Assembly (NCBI GenBank): GCA_002308235.1
Contig: DBVS01000099.1
Span: 1 to 14,449, forward strand
From: Lachnospiraceae bacterium UBA1258
Lineage (GTDB): Bacteria > Bacillota > Clostridia > Lachnospirales > Lachnospiraceae
Direction: 5' to 3'
DNA: 14,449 nucleotides
Numbering within the stretch: position 1 is the first letter of the stretch; each line of letters begins with the position of its first letter. The notes under the pieces were generated by a model. That model was not told the DNA's origin, did not search any database, and was given only the letters and a program-made list of their open reading frames with translations. The translations under genes were made by a program, and so were the position numbers. Of the stretch, positions 9,201-14,449 are shown piece by piece.

Positions 9201-9797
9201 GGTGGACTTGTCGCAGATATATTCTATTGCATGCTTTTTGTTGATGGTAAGTAAGAATTCCTCGACATTCTGCTCGTTTCCGTAGTACTTCGAGAGACCG
9301 AGATAGTCCTTTAAGAACTGCTTGTCTCCGCCTGTAAAAATGTCCGCAAAACTTTCGGAATAAAAGAGTTTTACTGCCTCTGCCCAGTTGGCTTTGGCAA
9401 GGTTGGTGAAGTGGAAAAGGTTTCTGATGTTACCAAGACTCGATTCGATGACCTTTGACTGGATTGAAACCGTGTAGGGAAGATAGTACTCTCCCTGATT
9501 GGAGATTATATAGATCTCACCCTGAACCACGTCTCCTTCTTCGAGGCCGATGGCAGAAAACGTATAGCCGATCTCCTGGGTCTGCCCCGAAAAGGAATCC
9601 GTGATCAGTTGTAATCTTAAATCGTGTGAATAAACATGTCCCTCGGTAAGTTTCTTACCCGTACCGGACACAAAGAAGCTGCCCGTATATACGTCTCCCG
9701 GGCATAAGGAAAGTTCGATTTTGGGCGAGGAAATATCCAACGAGCCCTTTTCGTAATCAAATTTTCCGCTTAAAATCCGCTCTACAGTGTCCCTCAT
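6234..9797 (-). CDS. Giant beta-domain/helical-repeat protein (DUF5717-like)
   Basis: 1187 aa, the first gene of the operon. ATG 9797 has GGCGGA upstream. Residues 1-115 are beta-rich (SLCPGDVYTGSFFVSGTG near 30-47; VVQGEIYIISNQGEYYLPYTV near 90-110) and resemble an immunoglobulin-like sandwich. A helical linker (about 120-200) and a second beta domain (about 200-290, VSVDADFIVLQKS, YAEIVFENPYSSFSVKV) follow. From about 295 onward there are many helical hairpins with TPR/SEL1-like character (such as LYKAQLLMMEERFNEAKWIL near 349-368). They are interrupted by beta inserts near 675-735 and 1065-1120. There is no signal peptide or membrane helix, so this should be a large cytosolic scaffold. I recognise it from memory as the DUF5717 family of Lachnospiraceae, which has no known function. 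Its constant partner, the DUF5716-like gene, starts 8 bases after its stop. Confidence 0.88.
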   Translation of the reverse strand: MRDTVERILSGKFDYEKGSLDISSPKIELSLCPGDVYTGSFFVSGTGKKLTEGHVYSHDLRLQLITDSFSGQTQEIGYTFSAIGLEEGDVVQGEIYIISNQGEYYLPYTVSIQSKVIESSLGNIRNLFHFTNLAKANWAEAVKLFYSESFADIFTGGDKQFLKDYLGLSKYYGNEQNVEEFLLTINKKHAIEYICDKSTVMIREPEGEVEEYINITRNGWGYTKLYVSVDADFIVLQKSVISDDDFLGNYLNYGFIVDSSKLHEGTNYAEIVFENPYSSFSVKVMVTKAEVDKQNFSKYLELWHLRLDLMSYFEAFRLKKITLDRWVAESKQIVDRMLTINERMTVARLYKAQLLMMEERFNEAKWILDQVEVEFLENKRYNSTSWTYYLYLTTLYNREENYVNDITAEVENIYLKDPSAAEVAWILLYLSEEYAISPSKKWLFIERQVTELKACTPFLYIEAFNVIAADPAMLTKLGRFELIIMRYAAKNDLITPEIAGQFVYVASKEKEFRKPVYEILKTCYEVSPDDDTVRAICEILINGDKTGEEYYVWYREAILRELRITKLYEYYVNSLDINKEYDIPKMVFLYFSYECSLDWEHTAYIYARVMTKRNEMPEVYENYRDRMERFVTDEMLKGHINRDLAKLYRFVLPDFTLDEEMCKALADILFVQRVQVNDDKYVRAILYRGRETVESAYPIENGVAYVPIYGREYTLLFEDRLSNRYIKSVTYDLEKLIVPGKLAGMIIPSVTDNLSFDIYVCESHSETEELGDENKERYRNILMSEAVDPDYRDELRAKLMDYYYYNDRIRELDELLENTEAEGLSRNARVLLIRFMVLRGMFDKAIDWVTRYGTEKIEKKDLLKLCSKLISRDDYTESDTVTRIASSVFFKGKYDEVILKYLVSYYHGMTRDMRKLFKAAENFELDLYDMCENMLVQMLYTGYFIPERMDIYRRYVKGGANSEIRAAFLAECAFESFVKEQVTESFVFEELTKEELSEEPVQTVCKLAYIKHYSEHTDEINDTVSGIIKRYINALLDEGIYMSFFKDFRNLEPRLASYSDKTVIEYKTEPGRQVFIHYIIEADEDNPGEYVTEEMPDVYGGVHVKTFVLFFGENLLYYITENTESEELLTESGNISDSDIAESADSRFNEINDIAIAKTLGDYDTVDKLLTEYYRHDYIVKRLFKLQ

Positions 9798-9844
9798 AAA
9801 ACATCCGCCACATGCTTATTGGCAAACAAAGTTTACCGAGAATA

Positions 9845-9873
9845 ATTGTAGCATAAAAAAGGGAGAATTTATA
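9845..9873 (-). promoter_or_regulatory. Extended -10 promoter for the six-gene operon
   Basis: In the 94-base gap after htpG the minus strand reads TGC-TACAAT (TACAAT at 9845-9850, TGC at 9851-9853), a good extended -10. Exactly 17 bases upstream is a weak -35, TATAAA (9868-9873). Transcription would start near 9837, with a leader of about 40 nt. A weak -35 is common when the extended -10 is present. Confidence 0.6.
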
Positions 9874-9882
9874 CACATAAAT
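9867..9882 (-). promoter_or_regulatory. AT-rich palindrome over the -35 of the operon promoter
   Basis: ATTTAT-GTGT-ATAAAT is a 6-bp inverted repeat with a 4-base centre that covers the -35 of the operon promoter. It could be an operator. In such AT-rich DNA it could also be chance. A weak terminator for htpG is a further reading, since six T follow about 6 bases downstream on the minus strand. Confidence 0.25.
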
Positions 9883-9891
9883 CGTAGTTTT

Positions 9892-11928
9892 TTATTTCTC
9901 TGTGAGTTTAAGAAGTATGTCGTTGCTTCTCTGGATGAAGCGGGTCATTTCTTCGGCTTCGAGAGGCGCCTGCTGGATCTTTGCAAGATCGTAGAGCTGC
10001 TCCGCAAACATCGAAACGTCCTCGTCCTTGTGGGCCGAAATATACTCAACGAGAGGATGGTTTGCATTAAGCACCAGGGTCTCGCCGTCACCCGCAAACA
10101 CGGATGCATCCATACCGGGCATGGAGTACATCTTCATCATGTCGTGCATACGGCGTGAATCCTCCGAAAGAGTAAGCACCGAAGCGATCTTTTTGTTCTT
10201 AAGCTTTTCAACCTTAAGAGCGAGCTTGTCATTCTTAAGTGCCTTGGTGAAGACGGGCTTAAGGTCTTCCGCCTGCTTGTCAAGTTCCTCCTGAGCCTTC
10301 TTGGAAGTCTTGTTCTTTAAAGAATCCTCAACGTCCGCGTCGATCCTCTTGAACTTGATGTTCTCATTCTTTCTCTCAAGCTGTGAAATGAAGGGCTGGT
10401 CGATATTGTGACGAAGAACGACGGCGGTCATCTTGGCCTGCTTGAACATGTTGATGTACTGGCCCTGCTGCTTTTCGTCCGTTACATAGTAGATGACCTT
10501 TTCCTTGGGCTCTTCGGTCTTTTCGGCATCTTCGGTTTTTTCTTCCGAAGCGGCGGTATCCTCGGTATCCTTCTTTTCTTCGCCCTCTTCATCGGTGTCG
10601 ATGGGTTTAACCTCGAGACACTCGGGAAGGGTCATGTACTTTCCGTAAATATCCTTGAAAAGAATGTAATCCGTCATCTTTTCGCAGAATTTGTCGTCCT
10701 TTAAGCAGCCGTACTTGATGAAGGGGCTGATGTCCTCCCAGTACTTCTCGTACTCTTCTTTTTCGGTCTTGCACATGCCGGACAGCTTGTCCGCAACCTT
10801 CTTGGTGATGTACTCCGAGATCTTGTTAACGAAACCGTCGTTCTGAAGAGCGGAACGGGATACGTTAAGGGGCAGGTCGGGACAGTCGATAACGCCCTTA
10901 AGGAGCATCAGGAACTCGGGGATGACTTCCTTGATGTTGTCGGCGATAAATACCTGGTTGTTGTAAAGTTTGATGGTGCCTTCGATGGATTCGTACTCCA
11001 TGTTGATCTTGGGGAAGTAAAGGATACCCTTTAAGTTAAAGGGATAATCCATGTTCAGGTGGATCCAGAACAGAGGCTCCTTATAATCATTAAACACATC
11101 TCTGTAGAATTTCTTGTAATCCTCGGGGGTGCACTCGTTGGGATGCTTTGCCCAAAGGGGATTTGTTTCGTTTAAAAGTTCGGGACGCTTAACTATTACA
11201 AGCTTGTCGTCCTCCCCTTCTTTTTCGGCCTTGATGGCCTGCTTAACCACATCAGTATCCAGTTTTTCCGACAATTTGATGGTCTGTTCGCCCGCATCGG
11301 GAGCCTTGGAAAGGTAGATTTCCGTAGGCATAAAGGAACAGTACTTCTTGATCACTTCTCTGGCTTTATATTCATTGCAGAATTCAAGGCAATCGTCGTT
11401 TAAGTACAAAGTAATGGTTGTACCGACACCTGTCTTGTCACCGTCTCCCATCTCATATTCGGTGCCGCCGTCGCATTCCCAGTGAACGGGTTTTGCATCT
11501 TTTTTGTAAGAAAGCGTATCGATGTGAACTTCCTTTGCAACCATGAATGCGGAATAGAAGCCCAAGCCGAAATGACCGATTATCTGGTCTTCGTTGGCCT
11601 TGTCCTTGTACTTGGCGATAAAGTCCGTAGCTCCGGAAAAAGCAATCTGGTTGATGTATTCCTCAACTTCTTCTGCGGTCATTCCGAGACCGTTATCCTT
11701 AAAGGTAAGGGTTTTGTCCTCGGCGTTGACGATTACGTCTACCCTGCCCTTATAGCCTTCGGGCATCTCGTATTCGCCCATCATGGCAAGCTTTTTGAGT
11801 TTGGTGATCGCATCGCAGCCGTTGGAAATAAGCTCTCTGTAGAATATGTCATGGTCCGAATACAACCACTTTTTGATTATCGGGAAAATGTTCTCGCTGT
11901 TGATTGATAAACTGCCCTGTTTTGACAT
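9892..11928 (-). CDS. htpG: Chaperone HtpG (Hsp90)
   Basis: 678 aa from ATG 11928, chosen over 11970 for its AAAGGAG site 6 bases upstream and for the family-typical start MSKQGSLSINSENIFP. It is a cytosolic ATP-dependent dimeric chaperone. N-terminal ATPase (GHKL) motifs are YRELISNGCDA (30-40; the usual ISNASDA is altered in a clostridial way), DNGLGM (78-83) and the lid GHFGLGFYSAFMVA (118-131). The middle domain carries LNVSRSALQ (354-362) with the ATP-contacting arginine. A run rich in E, D and K (about 444-477) sits just before VIYYVTDE, where E. coli HtpG is continuous, so it is an inserted acidic linker. The C-terminus (LLKLTEK) lacks the eukaryotic MEEVD tail. Regulation: its own promoter with a CIRCE operator upstream. 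About 94 bases separate it from the next operon, without a strong terminator. Confidence 0.97.
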   Translation of the reverse strand: MSKQGSLSINSENIFPIIKKWLYSDHDIFYRELISNGCDAITKLKKLAMMGEYEMPEGYKGRVDVIVNAEDKTLTFKDNGLGMTAEEVEEYINQIAFSGATDFIAKYKDKANEDQIIGHFGLGFYSAFMVAKEVHIDTLSYKKDAKPVHWECDGGTEYEMGDGDKTGVGTTITLYLNDDCLEFCNEYKAREVIKKYCSFMPTEIYLSKAPDAGEQTIKLSEKLDTDVVKQAIKAEKEGEDDKLVIVKRPELLNETNPLWAKHPNECTPEDYKKFYRDVFNDYKEPLFWIHLNMDYPFNLKGILYFPKINMEYESIEGTIKLYNNQVFIADNIKEVIPEFLMLLKGVIDCPDLPLNVSRSALQNDGFVNKISEYITKKVADKLSGMCKTEKEEYEKYWEDISPFIKYGCLKDDKFCEKMTDYILFKDIYGKYMTLPECLEVKPIDTDEEGEEKKDTEDTAASEEKTEDAEKTEEPKEKVIYYVTDEKQQGQYINMFKQAKMTAVVLRHNIDQPFISQLERKNENIKFKRIDADVEDSLKNKTSKKAQEELDKQAEDLKPVFTKALKNDKLALKVEKLKNKKIASVLTLSEDSRRMHDMMKMYSMPGMDASVFAGDGETLVLNANHPLVEYISAHKDEDVSMFAEQLYDLAKIQQAPLEAEEMTRFIQRSNDILLKLTEK

Positions 11929-11944
11929 TTTGTACTCCTTTCGG

Positions 11945-11987
11945 ATCGGGAAAATTTCTGATGGGCGCACAGTGCCCCCGCCCCGAT
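11945..11987 (-). other. Possible stem-loop in the htpG leader
   Basis: Within the roughly 70-nt htpG leader, ATCGGG (11945-11950) is complementary to CCCGAT (11982-11987). Between them GGGC...GCCC forms an inner hairpin (11963-11977) with one internal mismatch in the transcript. The outer stem ends 5 to 10 bases from the AAAGGAG site (11934-11940). It could affect translation or mRNA stability. No named riboswitch or thermometer is recognised. Confidence 0.3.
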
Positions 11988-12003
11988 TCTTTCAACAAAA
12001 ACT

Positions 12004-12031
12004 AGTATAAACCCTGCTCGCCAAAAGTCAA
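12004..12031 (-). promoter_or_regulatory. htpG promoter
   Basis: On the minus strand TTGACT (12026-12031) and TATACT (12004-12009) are separated by 16 bases. Both hexamers differ from the sigma-A consensus at one position. Transcription would begin near 11997, about 70 nt before ATG 11928. Confidence 0.75.
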
Positions 12032-12038
12032 CGAAAAA

Positions 12039-12065
12039 TTAGCACTCACAATATGCGAGTGCTAA
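12039..12065 (-). promoter_or_regulatory. CIRCE operator (HrcA binding site)
   Basis: TTAGCACTC, nine bases, GAGTGCTAA: a perfect match to the CIRCE consensus, the site bound by the heat-shock repressor HrcA. CIRCE usually controls groE and hrcA-grpE-dnaK. Here the only gene it can serve nearby is htpG, which implies class I heat-shock control. Its right arm ends 7 bases upstream of the htpG -35, instead of lying in the leader as is usual. A second, weaker promoter further upstream (TATTAT at about 12064-12069 next to the repeat) could put CIRCE in the standard place. HrcA itself is not encoded in the window. Confidence 0.93.
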
Positions 12066-12081
12066 TAATATGTCTTAAATG

Positions 12082-12096
12082 CCCTGTTTTACAGGG
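12082..12096 (-). terminator. Possible terminator hairpin after the PPIase gene
   Basis: CCCTGT-AAA-ACAGGG (minus strand) forms a 6-bp stem with a 3-base loop about 65 bases after the lipoprotein gene. It is followed only by CATTTAAG, so the U-tract is poor. It may terminate the DHFR-PHP-PPIase unit weakly. A GC-rich palindromic stretch (about 12128-12141) nearer the stop also lacks a T run. Confidence 0.35.
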
Positions 12097-12159
12097 TTTC
12101 CCGATTTATAAACTTTTTCTAAATCCGCCGGCGCCTTCCGGTATATAAGTGGCCGCCCA

Positions 12160-13197
12160 TCAGAATTCCACATCAAAGAAGTCGGATGTGACTACCTCCT
12201 CATCCCTGATCAGCTCGATGGAATCGTAAAGCTTTCGGTTTAAGGTCTTGGTAAGTCCCTCCACAAAAGCGTCATAGGTTTCGTCAAAGGCTGTTTCGCG
12301 CCGCTGCTTTAAGATCGCGATCTTGTTTTCCTGGGTCATTTCCACGTCAAAGTCACTGACGCACTTGATTATGTGGTAGCCGGACTCCGTTTCCACTATA
12401 TCGCTTACGGCATCCTTATCCAGGGAAAAAGCAACCTCTTCGATCTTTTCGGACATTTCTCCGCGGCCGAAGGTGTAACTCAATTCCGGGTCCTCGCTGT
12501 ATTTTGCTGCGATGGATTCAAAGGAATCTTCTCCCGATACCGCCAGCTCATGAACGAGCCTCGCCGTTTCGTAGGCTTCCTTCATGGCTCTTTCGCTGTA
12601 TTTTACGCGGTTTCCATCCGCGTCCAGAGAATAGGTCTTGATAAGTATATGCCAGACCGTGACGATCCTTGCTTCGTCATCGCTTATCTCGGGATTTATG
12701 TCCTTTATAACATGATCGTAAACCTTATCGGCCAGTGCGTATTCCGTATAGTACTTCCGGATGTCATCCGCCTTTACTCCGATGGTCTCACGTTCTTTGG
12801 CGTTTAATGTTTGGTAAAAAGCCTCGGCCCGTTCGAAAACCTGCCGGTTTTCTTCCTCCGTAAGCTTAAGACCGTAGGATTCCGCCATCAGGTTCATGGC
12901 CTTGATCTGGGCAACCTTCGCAAGCACCATGTCCTTCAGCCTGTCCGCAATGCTGACGCCGTCCACGGTCCGCTCAAAGATCTCGGGCCCGTAGACCTCT
13001 TTGTAGCGATTCTGTACCGTAGTCAGATACAGCATCATTTCCGGCAAATAACAGGATTTGCCGTTTATCCGCATCAGTTCATTCTTTTCAAAGGCCGTGG
13101 TGAGCACATATCTTCGCTTTTCGCACCCCGATAGAAGTGCGCACATCAAAATGAGCGAAAGTATGAGACAAAGGGCTCTTTTTCTTATTCCTGGCAT
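12160..13197 (-). CDS. PrsA/SurA-like peptidyl-prolyl isomerase lipoprotein
   Basis: 345 aa from ATG 13197. This start gives a compact lipoprotein signal: MPGIRKR, a hydrophobic core, and the lipobox LLSGC with lipidated Cys25. The frame extends to ATG 13230, but that start has no ribosome binding site and would put a longer charged stretch before the signal. GGAAGG lies about 15 bases before 13197, rather far, so coupling to the overlapping PHP gene is likely (13-base overlap). Residues about 35-175 are a SurA_N-like helical chaperone domain (MMLYLTTVQNRYKEVYG; ADRLKDMVLAKVAQIKAMNL). Residues about 178-281 are a parvulin (PpiC-type) domain, with WHILIK, FESIAAKYSEDPE, FGRGEM and ESGYHIIK in the usual order. 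It should sit on the outer face of the membrane and assist folding of exported proteins, as PrsA does. The C-terminal helix (DAFVEGLTKTLNRK) is typical of the family. Confidence 0.92.
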   Translation of the reverse strand: MPGIRKRALCLILSLILMCALLSGCEKRRYVLTTAFEKNELMRINGKSCYLPEMMLYLTTVQNRYKEVYGPEIFERTVDGVSIADRLKDMVLAKVAQIKAMNLMAESYGLKLTEEENRQVFERAEAFYQTLNAKERETIGVKADDIRKYYTEYALADKVYDHVIKDINPEISDDEARIVTVWHILIKTYSLDADGNRVKYSERAMKEAYETARLVHELAVSGEDSFESIAAKYSEDPELSYTFGRGEMSEKIEEVAFSLDKDAVSDIVETESGYHIIKCVSDFDVEMTQENKIAILKQRRETAFDETYDAFVEGLTKTLNRKLYDSIELIRDEEVVTSDFFDVEF

Positions 13198-13961
13198 GTA
13201 AGAAGCAGTTTTCCTTCCTTTGTGAACCATTGTCTGCCGTTTGTGAGCACATAATCCTCTTTGTTAAGGATCCTGTTCATATAGTCCCTTACATCCTTTA
13301 AAGGAGTCGGGAACGCAACTCCCCCGCCGAGAAGATCCACGTTGTGCTGGTCTGAACCTGCGGTTCCGGGGAGATTATTGTCATTTGCAAGTTTGATGGC
13401 TTTTTCGTCCCAGATGCAGTGATCGCGTCTGCCGCTCTTGGGATTTGAATGTGACGCATTCAGCATTTCGATGCCGTCCGCATATTTTTCAAAGGTGAGC
13501 ACCTCATCAACGTAATCGGCTTCTCTGTAGGGATGTGCCTGGATCACCATGCCGCCCATGTCGTGAATGATCCTGTACTGTTCGGGAATACCCGCGGTGC
13601 GAAGCTCGGGATGTTTCTTCATCCAGTCGATGGTAAATCCGTAAATCAGAAAATCGTGACCGCTTCCCTGCGTCGCCTCGTATCCCAAAAATACCTGAAG
13701 GCCGATCTTGTCGCCTTCTTCCTTGGCGTGCCTGTAGCCGTCAAAGAAAGTGTCAACCCATTCCTCCCAGGGAAGGGTTTTGTCAACGGCGGTATTTCCG
13801 CCCCAGTTGTGGTCGGTCACCATTACGCCGGCGTATCCGGCTTCTTTGTATGCTCTTACCATGTCGGCGCCGGGGCACTGGCCGCACTTGCTGCCTTCAG
13901 AGGTATGCATGTGTGTTTCATACAAATAAGGGTACTGTTCCCTTATTTCTTTAACTGTCAT
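13185..13961 (-). CDS. PHP-domain metal-dependent phosphoesterase
   Basis: 258 aa from ATG 13961, which has AAGGAAGG 9 bases upstream inside the end of the DHFR-like gene; only 4 bases separate the two genes. PHP metal-ligand motifs are present: HMHTS (H17, H19), TDHN (D50, H51), GYEAT (E95), QAHPY (H143) and GSDQHN (D204, H206). PHP domains hydrolyse phosphoesters using two or three metal ions; members include histidinol phosphatase, 3',5'-nucleoside bisphosphate phosphatases and polymerase proofreading domains. This short single-domain form lacks features that would name its substrate. Two cysteines (C26, C29) after the first motif are unusual and could be an extra metal site. It is cytosolic. 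The substrate is unknown. Confidence 0.9.
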   Translation of the reverse strand: MTVKEIREQYPYLYETHMHTSEGSKCGQCPGADMVRAYKEAGYAGVMVTDHNWGGNTAVDKTLPWEEWVDTFFDGYRHAKEEGDKIGLQVFLGYEATQGSGHDFLIYGFTIDWMKKHPELRTAGIPEQYRIIHDMGGMVIQAHPYREADYVDEVLTFEKYADGIEMLNASHSNPKSGRRDHCIWDEKAIKLANDNNLPGTAGSDQHNVDLLGGGVAFPTPLKDVRDYMNRILNKEDYVLTNGRQWFTKEGKLLLTCQE

Positions 13962-13965
13962 GTGT

Positions 13966-14449
13966 TTAGACCTTCCTTTCATATCTTAAGAAGCTATACA
14001 CGATGTCGAAGCAGTACTGCTCGTCGGAGTCCGCCGTTATATGAAAATCCCTGTTTTTGTCGAGATTATCAAAAAAAGCATCTGCCTTATATTCGTAGTC
14101 TATCTTCGTAACATGAACCACGTTGATATCAGGCAGAAACTCCCTGTAAAGCTTCTCATTGTCTATTATGTAAATGTCTTCGTCGGGGTATTCTTTAAGA
14201 GCCTCTTTAAGGCTGTCAATCGTATCAAAAGAAAACACTTCGGAGGAAGTCTTGACATTACTCTTCACTCCGTCTGTGAAAATAAGATTGATGCTTCCCT
14301 TAATCGGAAGATTGCCGGGAAGTTCTTTAAGATATTTAACCCCATATACCGCTACCTTTCCTTCCAAGGCCTTAAGTCTCTCCCTTTTTTCGGAAGGAAT
14401 GGTGGCAAGGGGCGAATCCTTAAAGGAAATGCCCCAGTTTGAATCTACT
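13966..14449 (-). CDS. Dihydrofolate reductase-fold protein with altered cofactor motifs, 5' end cut by window edge
   Basis: The frame is open to the right edge (codons from 14448), with 160 residues visible. The first ones (VDSNWGISF, then IPSEKRERL) are the DHFR N-terminus with its Met20-loop region, so the true start is only a few codons outside; an internal TTG at 14367 is not the start. The C-terminal half is clearly DHFR: LYREFLPDINVVHVTKID, YKADAFFDNLD, then a beta hairpin ending RYERK. An acidic residue (E in IPSE) occupies the catalytic Asp/Glu position. NADPH-binding motifs are changed, however: the usual MGRKT reads YGVKY, and the usual IGG-xx-Y reads IDNEKLY, losing the conserved Gly-Gly. 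It may be a divergent paralogue with another activity or a non-catalytic one. DHFR normally reduces dihydrofolate to tetrahydrofolate with NADPH. The stop lies 4 bases before the PHP gene. Confidence 0.85.
   Translation of the reverse strand, partial: VDSNWGISFKDSPLATIPSEKRERLKALEGKVAVYGVKYLKELPGNLPIKGSINLIFTDGVKSNVKTSSEVFSFDTIDSLKEALKEYPDEDIYIIDNEKLYREFLPDINVVHVTKIDYEYKADAFFDNLDKNRDFHITADSDEQYCFDIVYSFLRYERKV

Noticed and set aside
4085..11928. HtpG acting with the nearby TPR proteins as Hsp90 with TPR co-chaperones
   Set aside because: The eukaryotic link relies on a C-terminal MEEVD tail. HtpG here ends in LTEK, and the TPR proteins show no carboxylate-clamp pattern that I can support.
14365..14367. 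TTG as start of the DHFR-like gene
   Set aside because: The frame stays open to the window edge, and the residues upstream (VDSNWGISF, IPSEKRERL) are recognisable DHFR N-terminal sequence.

Overview
The window looks like chromosomal DNA of a Clostridia-class Firmicute, most likely a member of the Lachnospiraceae. The reasons are AGGAGG-type ribosome binding sites, a CIRCE/HrcA operator, the clostridial form of HtpG (RELISNGCDA), a long-form adenylosuccinate lyase, and a gene block that I recognise from memory as the Lachnospiraceae families DUF5717 and DUF5716. All genes lie on the minus strand, so transcription runs from the right end to the left. Coding density is high and no intergenic gap exceeds about 235 bases. 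I see no tRNA, rRNA, insertion sequence, phage gene or CRISPR array.

Right end (about 12160-14449): a tight three-gene unit. It holds a dihydrofolate reductase-fold protein whose start lies beyond the window, a PHP-domain metal phosphoesterase, and a parvulin-type peptidyl-prolyl isomerase lipoprotein. The junctions are a 4-base gap and a 13-base overlap. The DHFR-like protein has lost several cofactor-binding motifs.

Centre-right (about 9892-12065): htpG (Hsp90) has its own sigma-A-type promoter and a perfect CIRCE inverted repeat just upstream, so HrcA heat-shock control is likely. Its middle domain carries an acidic low-complexity insert.

Centre and left (577-9797): a six-gene operon-like run with gaps of 8 to 18 bases and one ATGA overlap. 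It begins at an extended -10 promoter in the gap after htpG. The order is: a 1187-aa beta/helical-repeat protein (DUF5717-like), a 433-aa degenerate Hsp70/actin-fold protein (DUF5716-like), a 280-aa TPR protein, a 388-aa membrane coiled-coil protein, purB, and a HAD-family phosphatase with two C-terminal membrane helices. The first four have no known function. Together they look like a membrane-anchored assembly built around a pseudo-ATPase, and this is the best candidate in the window for an undescribed system.

Left edge (1-567): a SEC-C zinc-motif protein with its own promoter, cut by the window edge before its stop codon.
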